A stretch of 64,000 nucleotides of DNA from UBA5336 sp964506685 (lineage in GTDB: Bacteria; Pseudomonadota; Alphaproteobacteria; Caulobacterales; Hyphomonadaceae): NCBI GenBank assembly GCA_964506685.1, contig CAZDMQ010000001.1, forward strand, positions 62,001-126,000. Reading direction: 5' to 3'. Shown here one piece after another: positions 51,325 through 60,033 of the stretch; positions within the stretch are counted from its first letter, which is position 1; each line of letters begins with the position of its first letter. The notes beneath the pieces are model-generated. The model did not search any database, was not told the origin of the DNA, and was given only the letters and a program-made list of their open reading frames with translations. Both the position numbers and the translations under genes were made by a program.

Positions 51325-52284
51325 ATGAAAATTCTGGCGGGACTGATTGGCCTGTGCCTCGTGGCAGGCGTGTTCGCATTCGCGGCCCTTAGCCCGTCGG
51401 TGCCGAAGCAGGCGAGGGCGGATGTACAGGCGCGCGAGGGGGCCGGTCCTGAACCGTCCGGCACCCGTCCAGCCGGGTCCGATGCGACCGCGGCGATCCT
51501 GCCTGACCAGTTGCCAGCCATCGAGATCCGGGGGGCGCCCTCTTTCATGCAGCGCTTTGACGAGCCGCTGGAGCCGGAAGGCTGGTTCAAGGCCAATTTC
51601 GTCTACCGCTCGCAGACCCAGCGGGCCGGCTGGTCGAAGGAGAATATCATTGAGAGCGATGCGGGCCTGACCTTGCGGCTGACCCGCGAGCCGAAGGCGT
51701 TCCAACCCTATAGCGGCGCCGAGATCAACCGGACGAAGAAGTACCATTATGGCCGGTATGAAGTGGTGATGCGCGGCGCGCCGGGCTCCGGGGTGGTCTC
51801 TTCCTTCTTCACCCACACGAACGAGTATTTCGGCGATCCGCACAATGAGATCGACTTCGAGTTCCTTGGCTATGATACCGCCATGGTGCAGCTGAACTAC
51901 TACTCGGAAAGTGGCAACATGCAGGGCCATCTCGTGGACCTGCCCTATGATGCCGCCGAACACTACCAGCTCTACGCCTTCGAGTGGATGCCGGAGCATA
52001 TCGACTGGTTCATCGGTGACCAGCACGTCCTGCGCGCGACCGAGGCGAGTACCGGGCTCGTGATCCCCCACCGGCCCTCGCGCCTGATGATGAACATCTG
52101 GAGCGGCTCGGAAAGGCAGTACAAGTGGCATGGCGAGCCGACCTTCGAAAGCGGGACCAGCGCGCACTATCTCTGCGTCTCCTACAAGGCGCCGGGCGAC
52201 GAGGCGGCGGCCCAGTGCAGCGACTGGTTCGTCGCCGATGTGCCGGCACTCGGCGCGGCCCCCAAGGCGGACGCCCGCCACTGA
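51325..52284 (+). CDS. Glycoside hydrolase family 16 (ExoK-like endoglycanase)
   Basis: A 319-residue secreted beta-jelly-roll enzyme, likely cutting the EPS to control chain length. The catalytic strand HNEIDFEFLGYD contains the nucleophile Glu175, the assisting Asp177 and acid/base Glu179. Other GH16 cues are KKYHYGRYEVVMRGAPGSGV (~138-157) and the aromatic WMPEHIDWFIGDQHV (~214-228). An N-terminal hydrophobic segment (ILAGLIGLCLVAGVFAFAAL) and a Pro/Ala linker indicate export or membrane anchoring. Divergent from the sulfotransferase. A degenerate relative lies at 56.6 kb. Confidence 0.92.
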   Translation: MKILAGLIGLCLVAGVFAFAALSPSVPKQARADVQAREGAGPEPSGTRPAGSDATAAILPDQLPAIEIRGAPSFMQRFDEPLEPEGWFKANFVYRSQTQRAGWSKENIIESDAGLTLRLTREPKAFQPYSGAEINRTKKYHYGRYEVVMRGAPGSGVVSSFFTHTNEYFGDPHNEIDFEFLGYDTAMVQLNYYSESGNMQGHLVDLPYDAAEHYQLYAFEWMPEHIDWFIGDQHVLRATEASTGLVIPHRPSRLMMNIWSGSERQYKWHGEPTFESGTSAHYLCVSYKAPGDEAAAQCSDWFVADVPALGAAPKADARH

Positions 52285-52392
52285 GGCCGGTGATCGGGAC
52301 CGGAGATCGAGGGAGCCGATCCTGCTGGGCGATCAGGGCCGGGGCGCCGCAGCGCTGAGGTCGCGTCCAGCGCGCGGGAGGGAGACGTGCCA

Positions 52393-52421
52393 CCTGCCAC
52401 TTGCCAACCTGCCACTTGCCA
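52393..52421. repeat. Short 15-bp tandem repeat
   Basis: CCTGCCACTTGCCA occurs twice with a one-base spacer in the gap between the GH16 and GT4-like genes. Non-coding, with no sign of function. Confidence 0.6.
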
Positions 52422-52496
52422 GGGGCCCTTCCGGGATGGCGCGCATTTTGCTGGCACCACCACGATGGCCCCGACGGGTTGAGTTAGGCTGATCGC

Positions 52497-53642
52497 ATGA
52501 CCACAATCGCCTTCTTCGGACATAATGTCGCCGACGCTGCCATTCGCCGGCGGATCGAGGCGTTCGAAGCCGATGGGCTGGACGTGCGGGGATATATGGC
52601 GCGGCGTGGCCCGGCGTTCGATCCCGGCTGGCCGGTTGTCGACCTGGGCGAGACGCGTGATGGCGCCTTCGTCCAGCGCATCCGCTCGGTGTTCAGCGGC
52701 GCTGCCCGCGCGGCTGCCGATCCCGCGCTCGATGGCGCCGATGTCCTTTACGCCCGCAATCTCGACATGCTGGCGACGGCGTTCCTCGCCAAGCGCAAGC
52801 GCGGCCTCGGAACGCCCGTGATCTATGAATGCCTCGACGTGCACCGCCTGATGGTGCGCAACGATCCCGTCGGGCTGGGGCTGCGGGCGATCGAGCGCAG
52901 CCTGCTGTCGCGCTGCCAGGCGCTGGTGGTCAGCTCGCCCGGCTTTCTCGCTAATTATTTCGAACCGCGCCATGCCGGGCGCTATCGCAGTGTCCTCGTC
53001 GAGAACCGCCTCGCCGAGGGCATGGCCTATGGCCCCCGCCCAGCGCCGCGGACCCATGATGCAGCCGCGCCGCTGCGGCTGGGCTGGGTCGGTGTGCTGC
53101 GCTGCGGACGCAGCTTCCGGCTGTTGTGCCAGCTTGCCGATGCCTTTCCCGGACGGCTCGAGATCCACCTGCATGGCCGGCCGGCCCACAATGAAATCGA
53201 CGATTTCGACGCGCACATCGCCCGCCGGGCAAACATGACCTATCACGGCCCCTACAGGGCACCGGAAGACCTTGCCGGCATCTATGCCGGGATCGATACG
53301 GTCTGGGCCGGCGACTTCATGGAGGCGGGCTACAATTCGGTCTGGCTGCTGCCCAACCGGATCTATGAGGGGGGATACTATGCGACCCCGCCGATTGCAC
53401 CGGCCGGGACCCAGACGGCCGCGTGGATCGACCGCCATGACAGCGGTGTCCTGGTCGCCGAGCCGCTGGAAATAAGGCTTCCCGAAGCGGTCGCCGCCCT
53501 GATAGAGAACAGGCAGCCCCTCGCCGATGCGGAGACGAGATTGCGTGCCCTGCCCGACAGCGTGTTCATCCAGCCGAAAGGGGAAATGGCCAGACTGTTC
53601 GGCGAGGTGATGGGCTGGACTGAAGGATCCGTTTCCGCATGA
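52497..53642 (+). CDS. GT4-like glycosyltransferase
   Basis: A 381-residue transferase of the GT-B type. The N-terminus TTIAFFGHNVADAAIRRRIE (~2-21) is a Rossmann start, and the middle region LRLGWVGVLRCGRSFRLLCQ (~195-214) corresponds to the second domain; NRIYEGGYYATPPIAPAGTQ (~285-304) resembles the ExxxxG-like donor site, with the first Glu in NRIYEGG. It is a weaker family match than the GT2 genes. Its stop overlaps the start of the polymerase gene by four bases, so it belongs to the EPS operon. Confidence 0.75.
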   Translation: MTTIAFFGHNVADAAIRRRIEAFEADGLDVRGYMARRGPAFDPGWPVVDLGETRDGAFVQRIRSVFSGAARAAADPALDGADVLYARNLDMLATAFLAKRKRGLGTPVIYECLDVHRLMVRNDPVGLGLRAIERSLLSRCQALVVSSPGFLANYFEPRHAGRYRSVLVENRLAEGMAYGPRPAPRTHDAAAPLRLGWVGVLRCGRSFRLLCQLADAFPGRLEIHLHGRPAHNEIDDFDAHIARRANMTYHGPYRAPEDLAGIYAGIDTVWAGDFMEAGYNSVWLLPNRIYEGGYYATPPIAPAGTQTAAWIDRHDSGVLVAEPLEIRLPEAVAALIENRQPLADAETRLRALPDSVFIQPKGEMARLFGEVMGWTEGSVSA

Positions 53643-54985
53643 GCGTTGCAGCAACCCGTTTCCTCAATCCCTACATGGAGGAGCCGACCGCCGGGCGGAC
53701 AGTGGAGGTCGGCCGGGGCGCGCCGCTCTGGGAGCAGGCCCTGCTGTCGCTCTGGATGTATGTCACGATCGCCGAGTTCGAAGGCGACCAGTTCCTGCTC
53801 TACCCGCTGGCCCTCTACTGGGCCGGCATGCTCGTGCTCCGGCGCCAGCTCATCCTGCCGGTGCTGCGCCGCTCCTGGCTGATCTTCTCGATTCCCGTGC
53901 TCGTCACCCTGTCCATGGCCTGGTCACCGGCCTCCTCGCAGGCAATGCGGCTCGGCATCTTCATGCTCCTGACCAGCGGCATCGCGGTGTATGTGGCCGC
54001 CCGCTTTACCCTGGCGCAGGTGATCCGATGCCTGTTCCTTGCCGGTGTCGCCGGGCTGGTGTGGACGATGCTCTCGCCTATTCCCTATGAGCTCGGGGGT
54101 CCGTTCGGCCACAAGAACATCCTCGCCAAGCGCATGATGGTCACCGCCATGGCCGGGCTCGCCATCGCCTACAATCCGCGCGAGGGTGTCCCGCTGCGCC
54201 TGTTTGGCCTGGTCATTGCCCTGGCCACCGCAGCGATCGTGGCCCAGTCGGGCTCGGCAACGGCCCTGGTCTTCCTGCTTGTCTCGGTGATTGCGCTGAC
54301 CCTGTTCTGGGCCGTCTGGATGGGCGCGGCCAGGGTGCAGTTCCTGCGCGGCACGCTGGTGCTGGTGCTGATGACGGTGCTCGTGGGGATCGGGCTGTTC
54401 CTGACCTCGGTGGACATCAACGCGCTCTGGATCGGCTTTCTCGAGGCGCTTGGCAAGGATGCCACGCTGACCGGGCGGACCCAGCTCTGGGAAGCCGCCG
54501 CGAACGTCGTCAAGGAGCGACCGGTTTTCGGCGTCGGTGCCGAAGGGTTCTGGATGTGGACCAGCGGGGAGGCCTTTACCCTGCTGGAAGCGAGCTACAA
54601 GCAGGCCGGGACGCGCTTCAACTTCCACAGTTCCTACTACGAGATCCAGGTCCACCTCGGCTATGTCGGTCTCGCCTTCCTGTGGGCGACCGTGATCTGG
54701 TGCCTGTTCCGCAGTGGCCTTGCCTGGGTGAAGTCGCAGACCATTGTTCGCACCTTCTTCCTTCTGCTCAGCCTGATCGTGTTTGCCTACTCGTTCACCG
54801 AATCCCTGATGTACACCGTCTTCGACATGGATGTGACGCTGTTCTTCATCGCCGCTGCGGCGAGCACCTGCATCCCCCGGCAGATCGAGGATGCACTGGC
54901 CGCCGATGGACTTGACGCAAGGACCGTCGCCCAGGTCACGCTCAACCAGCCGCTTCGGCCGGGACACGGCATCTACGACGCATGA
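53639..54985 (+). CDS. O-antigen ligase/Wzy-type polymerase (ExoQ-like)
   Basis: A 448-residue polytopic inner-membrane protein with about ten to twelve helices. The Wzy_C region is visible as DATLTGRTQLWEAAANVVKE (~280-299), then GVGAEGFW and the periplasmic loop TRFNFHSSYYEIQVHLGYVG (~323-342) with the conserved His-Ser and Tyr. It polymerises lipid-linked repeat units in the periplasm. Starts overlap: the preceding GT4 gene ends and the next GT2 gene begins within four bases of it. Its layout is nearest to ExoQ of succinoglycan loci. Confidence 0.88.
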   Translation: MSVAATRFLNPYMEEPTAGRTVEVGRGAPLWEQALLSLWMYVTIAEFEGDQFLLYPLALYWAGMLVLRRQLILPVLRRSWLIFSIPVLVTLSMAWSPASSQAMRLGIFMLLTSGIAVYVAARFTLAQVIRCLFLAGVAGLVWTMLSPIPYELGGPFGHKNILAKRMMVTAMAGLAIAYNPREGVPLRLFGLVIALATAAIVAQSGSATALVFLLVSVIALTLFWAVWMGAARVQFLRGTLVLVLMTVLVGIGLFLTSVDINALWIGFLEALGKDATLTGRTQLWEAAANVVKERPVFGVGAEGFWMWTSGEAFTLLEASYKQAGTRFNFHSSYYEIQVHLGYVGLAFLWATVIWCLFRSGLAWVKSQTIVRTFFLLLSLIVFAYSFTESLMYTVFDMDVTLFFIAAAASTCIPRQIEDALAADGLDARTVAQVTLNQPLRPGHGIYDA

Positions 54986-56022
54986 GCGGGGCTGGTGAGC
55001 CGCCCGCTGTGCCGGCCCGTGCGCCCGGCCCGTCGGAAGCCGGGGGGGCTGGTGCCGGGGCAGAGGGATCCGGGCCCGCAGGGCCGGACGTGTCGGTCAT
55101 CATCGCCGGCTACCGGGCCGAAACCTTCATCCACCATGCGGTGGCCTCGGCGCTCGAACAGGAGGGGGTGACGGTCGAGGTGATCGTGGTCGATGACTGC
55201 TCGCCCGACGATACGGCGGGGGCGGCGCGCGCGGCCTTTCCCGGCGACACCCGGTTGCAGGCGGTGCGGCTGACCGAGAACGGCGGGCCTTCGGGCGCGC
55301 GCAATCACGGCCTCGGCCTGGCGAGTGGACGCTATTATGCCGTGCTCGATGCCGACGACACCTTTGCGCCGGGCCGGCTCGCCCGCCTTGTCGCCGTCGC
55401 CGATGATGCGCGCCTCGATCTCGTCGCCGACAATATGCAGCGGGTGCCTGTGCCCTGGGCAGCGGACATGGCCGGCCCGTTCCTGCAGCCCGCCACGATC
55501 GGCGATGGGGTCGATCTCGATCTCTCCACCTATATGGACCCGCGCAGCGATGCCCGGTTCGGTGCGCCGCTCGGTTATCTCAAGCCCCTGTTCCGCATCG
55601 AGACCCTGCGCCGGTTCGGCCTGTCCTATGATCCGGCGCTGCGCAATTCGGAGGACTATTATCTCGTGGCCGAACTGCTGGCGCGCGGGGCCCGCTACCG
55701 GCTCGTTCCGGAGGCCGGCTATAATTATGCGATCCAGGTTGGCTCGGAATCCCATCGCCTCGGGGCGGCTCGTGCGCAGGCGATCCTCGATGCAGAGACG
55801 GCTTTCCTCGCAGCGCATGGCGCCGGCTTCGATGCCGGGGCGCGGGCAGCTGCGCGGCGGCGCCGGAAATGGATCCGCGAGATGCGCCTCATCGAGCGCT
55901 TTGCCGAGGGGCTGAAGGCGGGCCGGCCCGGCGCGGCGGCCCTGGCGATCGGGACCGATCCCGGCGCGGCACCGGTGCTGTTGTCCTGGGGGCTTGAAGT
56001 GATCCGCAAGCGGACCGGCTGA
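54982..56022 (+). CDS. GT2 family glycosyltransferase
   Basis: A 346-residue GT-A transferase with a Pro/Gly/Ala-rich N-terminal extension of about 35 residues. The core begins DVSVIIAGYRAETFIHHAVA (~36-55); the DxD motif is VLDADDTFAPGRLARL (~117-132), and LRNSEDYYLVAELLARG (~217-233) holds the likely catalytic base. It parallels the gene at 43370 in domain order and length, hence a probable paralogue, each adding a different sugar. The ATG overlaps the polymerase stop (ATGA). It is the last plus-strand gene of this four-gene set. Confidence 0.86.
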   Translation: MSGAGEPPAVPARAPGPSEAGGAGAGAEGSGPAGPDVSVIIAGYRAETFIHHAVASALEQEGVTVEVIVVDDCSPDDTAGAARAAFPGDTRLQAVRLTENGGPSGARNHGLGLASGRYYAVLDADDTFAPGRLARLVAVADDARLDLVADNMQRVPVPWAADMAGPFLQPATIGDGVDLDLSTYMDPRSDARFGAPLGYLKPLFRIETLRRFGLSYDPALRNSEDYYLVAELLARGARYRLVPEAGYNYAIQVGSESHRLGAARAQAILDAETAFLAAHGAGFDAGARAAARRRRKWIREMRLIERFAEGLKAGRPGAAALAIGTDPGAAPVLLSWGLEVIRKRTG

Positions 56023-56104
56023 CCGGCCGGCGGTGCTACCGTGCGGGCGCGGGGGAGGTGTCCGGTCGGGGCGGCGGCGCTTGCGGCAGCGCGGCCCGCC
56101 CGGG

Positions 56105-56368
56105 TCAGAGGATGGCCATCACACCCAGGGCAACGGCGCCCCAGAAGGCCGAACACAGTGCCGTCACACCGAGCGCGACCGGGAGGGGGCGAGCGTACCA
56201 TTCGATCCGGCCGGCGGCTGGTTCGCAGAAGAGTTGCGCATGCAGCGCGGGATGCACCGGTCGTGCAACGCCCCGGGTCCATGGCCCGTGGATCACGCGC
56301 TCCAGAGAGGCATGGCAGGCGGCGGCCTCGAGTGCGGGGGCTGTCGGGCTGGCGGGCGTTGACTGCAT
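56105..56368 (-). CDS. Small membrane protein in the EPS locus, unknown
   Basis: An 87-residue protein unlike its neighbours. The ATG at 56368 has AGGAG six bases upstream, a strong ribosome site, so I take it and not the longer frame at 56431. A hydrophilic first half (TAPALEAAACHASLERVIHG) is followed by one membrane helix near the end (PVALGVTALCSAFWGAVALG, ~65-84). No family is recognised. Its gene is opposite in strand to the flanking EPS genes. It may be a small accessory protein, and the ribosome site makes translation likely. Confidence 0.6.
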   Translation of the reverse strand: MQSTPASPTAPALEAAACHASLERVIHGPWTRGVARPVHPALHAQLFCEPAAGRIEWYARPLPVALGVTALCSAFWGAVALGVMAIL

Positions 56369-56623
56369 GGCGGGCTCCTGTCTCCTTGAAGGCGAGGATC
56401 GCGTCGATTTGTGTTGAAACTGGGTCAGCATCTGGGTGGTTGCATTCCATCTCGTGGCGAATTGACGGTCACGCGATGCGGGAAAGGATTGCGGCGCAGG
56501 TCACGCAGCGCGCGTAACTGGCATGGCGCTTGCTTTGATTGTCGCAAGACCACCGCCTGCAACCGTTTTCTGGTGAGACGCCGGGGTGGCCGGAAATGAA
56601 GCAGGACACTTCGGGAGAGTCAG

Positions 56624-57553
56624 ATGATGTCTGCACGCAAGACCCTCACGCATCCGATCGTTTCGCCGGTAATCGGCGCGCTGGCCCTGGTCGCTGGTCT
56701 TGGCGGATGCGCATCGCAGAGCATAGGCAACCAGGTCGAACGGCTCGAGCCCGCTCCGGTCAGCCAGATCGGCAAACTCGGTGAGCGCGTCCTGGTTCCG
56801 GTCAAGGCCGATCCCATGGTCGCCGACGCGCTGCAGTCCGATGCCGTGCGCGGATTTTCCACCTATGACTGGACCGTTTCGGAGTACACGCCCGGCGCCG
56901 GGTTGCAGAACGTGACCTGGAACAAGAGCCATGTGGCGCTTGGCGCCGAGCACCTCAGCCTGATGATCACCGCCCCGGACCAGCGTGGACAGCGCTTTTC
57001 CAGCGGCGAGATCCAGACCCTGCAGACATTCGGTTATGGCCGCTATGAAGCGGTGCTTCGTCCGGCGCCCGGCAGCGGGCTGCTCTCGAGCTTCTATTCC
57101 CGTGCCGAGGGCGAGGGCGGTCGCGGTGCCAGCGAGTTCGGCTTCGCTTTCCCCGGCAAGGATACGCGCGAGGTGTTCGTGCGCCTCGTGGTCGATGGCG
57201 AGGTGCTGGTGCAGGATCGCCTGCCGCTCGAGTTCGACGCTGCCGCAGACTTTCACACTTATGGCCTCGACTGGACGCCGAAGGCGCTGGTCTGGAGCAT
57301 TGATGGCGAACCGGTAAAGATGGTCGAGCGGACCCTGGCCATGCTGCCGGAGCGACCGGGCAAGATTTTCGCGAATGTCTGGGCCGGAACGCCGCAACAG
57401 GCCCACTGGATGGGCCGACCGCGCTTCCTGTCGGGCGTTTCGCTGGATATTGCGTGCGTGGTCCACGTGCCTATGGGCAAGACCGGCAAGATGTGCCATG
57501 CCGCGACTGAAGCCCCGCGTGCCATGGCGGTGGCCGGAGGGATGGGACGCTAG
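56624..57553 (+). CDS. GH16-fold lipoprotein with degenerate catalytic site
   Basis: A 309-residue lipoprotein (lipobox GLGGC, Cys29) with GH16 jelly-roll features: QTFGYGRYEAVLRPAPGSGL (~134-153) and GLDWTPKALVWSIDGEPVKM (~213-232). The catalytic strand that should read E-x-D-x-E reads SEFGFAF (170-176), so Glu171 is kept, but the middle Asp is Gly173 and the acid/base Glu is Ala175. It should therefore bind but not cut polysaccharide. The intact enzyme at 51.3 kb shows the normal residues. GGGAGAG is just before the ATG. Role as lectin-like scaffold or EPS retention factor is inference. Confidence 0.88.
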   Translation: MMSARKTLTHPIVSPVIGALALVAGLGGCASQSIGNQVERLEPAPVSQIGKLGERVLVPVKADPMVADALQSDAVRGFSTYDWTVSEYTPGAGLQNVTWNKSHVALGAEHLSLMITAPDQRGQRFSSGEIQTLQTFGYGRYEAVLRPAPGSGLLSSFYSRAEGEGGRGASEFGFAFPGKDTREVFVRLVVDGEVLVQDRLPLEFDAAADFHTYGLDWTPKALVWSIDGEPVKMVERTLAMLPERPGKIFANVWAGTPQQAHWMGRPRFLSGVSLDIACVVHVPMGKTGKMCHAATEAPRAMAVAGGMGR

Positions 57554-57600
57554 CGGGAACCCGGCAGAATGTTGTGTCGCAGCTAGAGGCGGAACCAGAT

Positions 57601-58614
57601 ATGGCAGATGGCGAAGCTCGCACGATCGGACCTGAGACCGGCGCTCTGGCCAGTGAGATCCTGGTCGCGATTCCGACGCTGAATGAAGCGCGCCACATCG
57701 AAACCTGTATTGCCAGCCTGATGGTCGGGGACGAGCGATTGTCCCAGGTCCGGTTCGTGGTCGCAGATGGCGGCAGCACCGACGGCACCCGCAAGATCCT
57801 CGACGGCCTCGCGGCCCGGTTTCCGAATGTCGACTGGATCGACAATCCCGGTCGGCTCCAATCGGCCGGGATCAACCGGGTTGCCGAACAGTTCGGCGAT
57901 GGCCTTACCATTCTCGTGCGCTGCGATGCCCATTCCATCTACCCGCCGGGCTATGTGACGGCGGTTGCCGATGCGCTCAAGACGCGCCGGGTGGCCTCGC
58001 TCGTCGTGCCCATGGACGCGGTCGGGGAGGGCTGTTTCCAGAAGGCGAATGCCTGGATCGTGGACACGCCGCTGGGGTCGGGCGGCTCGGCCCATCGCGG
58101 CGGGACACGATCAGGCTATGTCGATCATGGCCACCATGCCGGCTTCGACCTCGCAAAGTTCGCGGAGATCGGCGGGTATGACGAAGCCTTCTCGCACAAT
58201 GAGGATGCCGAATACGATGCGCGCCTCCGCGCCGCCGGCGGGGCCATCTTCCTTGATGCCGGTATCCGGATCCAGTACCTGCCCCGAGCCGGGGTCGGCA
58301 GTCTCGCGCGGCAATATGCAAATTACGGCCGGGGCCGCGCCCGCACCCTGCGCAAGCATGGCCTGTCGCCGCGCCTGCGCCAGCTGTTTCCGGTTCTGAA
58401 CCTCTGCGGTATCGGCCTTGCCCTGCTGGCTGCTCCGTTCTGGTGGCCGGCGCTGGCTTACCCGCTCGCCTATCTGTGCGGACTCGGGCTGGCGTCGCTC
58501 TGGATGGTGGTCCGCCACCGCTCGCTGTGCGGGCTCTGGGCGGGCGTGGCGGCCGGTACGATGCACATGGCCTGGGCGGTCGGGTTCCTGCGCGAGCGCC
58601 TGTTCGGTCGCTGA
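57601..58614 (+). CDS. ExoA-like GT2 glycosyltransferase
   Basis: A 337-residue succinoglycan-type transferase: a GT-A domain (ILVAIPTLNEARHIETCIAS, ~20-39; DGGSTDGTRKIL, ~59-70; DAHSIYPPGYV, ~108-118 as the metal motif; HNEDAEYDARLRAAGG, ~197-212) followed by three or four membrane helices (LNLCGIGLALLAAPFWWPAL, ~265-284, and more). In Sinorhizobium, ExoA transfers an early glucose and sits at the membrane. I use the ATG at 57601 with GAGGCGGA upstream; a GTG at 57574 is possible. Follows the degenerate GH16 gene by 47 bases. Confidence 0.88.
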   Translation: MADGEARTIGPETGALASEILVAIPTLNEARHIETCIASLMVGDERLSQVRFVVADGGSTDGTRKILDGLAARFPNVDWIDNPGRLQSAGINRVAEQFGDGLTILVRCDAHSIYPPGYVTAVADALKTRRVASLVVPMDAVGEGCFQKANAWIVDTPLGSGGSAHRGGTRSGYVDHGHHAGFDLAKFAEIGGYDEAFSHNEDAEYDARLRAAGGAIFLDAGIRIQYLPRAGVGSLARQYANYGRGRARTLRKHGLSPRLRQLFPVLNLCGIGLALLAAPFWWPALAYPLAYLCGLGLASLWMVVRHRSLCGLWAGVAAGTMHMAWAVGFLRERLFGR

Positions 58615-58765
58615 TCGCGCGTGCCGGGAGGGCGCAGGGGAAAGCCGTGTCCCATTTGCTCAAGGGGAAAAGCTGCCGTCAGTTGCGGCAGCCTTCAATA
58701 CGACCCTGCGTGCCCGGATTGCGCCAGCTCTTGCGCGGATCTGGATCTCCGGGACTGTGACCGCT

Positions 58766-59467
58766 TCAGACGGCGCCGCGGGAGAGCAGGACGGCCGGGA
58801 TGCCGAGGATCATGATCTTCAGGTCGAGCCAGAAGGACTGGCGCTGGGCGTATTCGACGTCCATCGCCACGCGGTCGTCATAGGTGGTTTCGCTGCGGCC
58901 GCTGATCTGCCACAGGCCGAAGATACCCGGGCGGTAAGCGTCATAAGCCTTGATGTCATCGCGGTACCGGACAACTTCATCGGCAACGATCGGGCGCGGG
59001 CCGACCACGGACATGTCGCCCCGGACAATGTTCCATAGCTGTGGTAGCTCATCGAGGCTGGTCTTGCGCAGGAAGCGGCCCACGCTTGTGACGCGGGGAT
59101 CGTTCTCAAGCTTCTGTCGCGCGGCCCATTCGGCCCGCAGTTTCTCGTCGTTTTTCAGCAGCTCTTCAAGCCGCTGCTGGGCGTCAACGGCCATGGACCG
59201 GAATTTCAGGCACTTGAAGGACGTGCCGTCCCGGCCGCGGCGCGTGTGGGCAAACAGGATCGGGCCGCCATCGTTTGTCTTCACGACGATTGCGATGATC
59301 ACGAGCACCGGCAGCAGGAAGAGCAGGCCCGCACCGGCGAGCAGCACGTCCACGCTGCGCTTCATGGCGCGTGCAGCTGGGCTCCGGGCGTAGGTGTTGT
59401 TCCGGGTCTTGCCGGCCTGGGCGGACTGGAAGTCCACCACTTCGCCGGACACGGTATTGTAGGTCAT
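58766..59467 (-). CDS. Undecaprenyl-phosphate sugar phosphotransferase (ExoY-like)
   Basis: The initiating enzyme of the repeat unit, moving a sugar-1-phosphate from UDP-sugar to undecaprenyl phosphate. 233 residues: one re-entrant or membrane helix (VDVLLAGAGLLFLLPVLVII, ~38-57), then the catalytic domain with FKCLKFRSM (~85), LRKTSLDELPQLWNIVRGDM (~133-152) and SVVGPRPIV (~153), ending in the GLWQISGRS segment. Only the C-terminal catalytic half of large PHPT members is present, as in ExoY. AGGAG is nine bases before the ATG at 59467. The sugar is often galactose or glucose; not determinable here. Confidence 0.92.
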   Translation of the reverse strand: MTYNTVSGEVVDFQSAQAGKTRNNTYARSPAARAMKRSVDVLLAGAGLLFLLPVLVIIAIVVKTNDGGPILFAHTRRGRDGTSFKCLKFRSMAVDAQQRLEELLKNDEKLRAEWAARQKLENDPRVTSVGRFLRKTSLDELPQLWNIVRGDMSVVGPRPIVADEVVRYRDDIKAYDAYRPGIFGLWQISGRSETTYDDRVAMDVEYAQRQSFWLDLKIMILGIPAVLLSRGAV

Positions 59468-60033
59468 GGGGCTGGCTCCTGGTCCAGTTTTGACGCGTTC
59501 TGCGTCCGACCAAACAAGAACCGCGCCAGCCCGAGCCTTTTCTGCACCCATTTGCCACTCCCCACATCAACTCTTCTGAGCCTATGGCTCGTCGTCCTTA
59601 GCCCATCATCTCCGGCCTGTAACGCCCCCCGGCCCAATTTTAACCGACCGAATCAGCCAGTGTTCGAAAGATGGGCGGGCCGGATCTGCAATAACCATGG
59701 AGGCAGACGCGTTCATGCCGCGTCGGGCCAATCCTTGACGCTTCGTTAAGTCATGGCTGTATCCGTTTTACGACACCTTTCTCCTGCGGGGCGAAAAAAC
59801 TGCAGCCTCGTCGCTGAGAGCGCATGTCCTGACCGGCAAACTGTCATGTCGGGCCCGTCCCTCGGCGAGGGCCGGTTCCGGTTGCCGGCCGATCCGACGG
59901 CCCCATCGCCAGCCAGTCGGGGAGGCGGGTGGGCGGGACGGACATTGCCTTGGCCGGATATCCTAGCGTAAGGAGTAAGAGGATATCGCGAGGGTTGTCC
60001 GAGCGGGGCCGACACAGCGGGAAAGATCTGCCG
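59468..60033. other. Long intergenic region between the ExoY-like and TetR genes
   Basis: 566 bases between divergent genes, the longest gap in the window. It has a strong plus-strand promoter candidate at 59735-59763, an AT-rich patch (CCCAATTTTAACCGACCG near 59634-59651), and a purine run TAAGGAGTAAGAGGATATCG (59969-59988) that looks like a ribosome site with no ATG after it. Small open frames there lack support. A small RNA is possible but not shown. Confidence 0.45.
59735..59763 (+). promoter_or_regulatory. Caulobacter-type housekeeping promoter
   Basis: TTGACGC (59735-59741) followed after 14 bases by GCTGTATC (59756-59763). The first box matches the Caulobacter sigma-73 consensus TTGACGS completely, the second matches GCTANAWC in seven of eight bases, and the spacing is within the 10-14 range. 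It would give the TetR gene a leader of about 265 bases, which is long. Confidence 0.55.

Noticed and set aside
59753..59971. 72-residue plus-strand frame in the 566-base gap
   Set aside because: Its start would lie inside the promoter -10 box, it has no ribosome site and is low-complexity.
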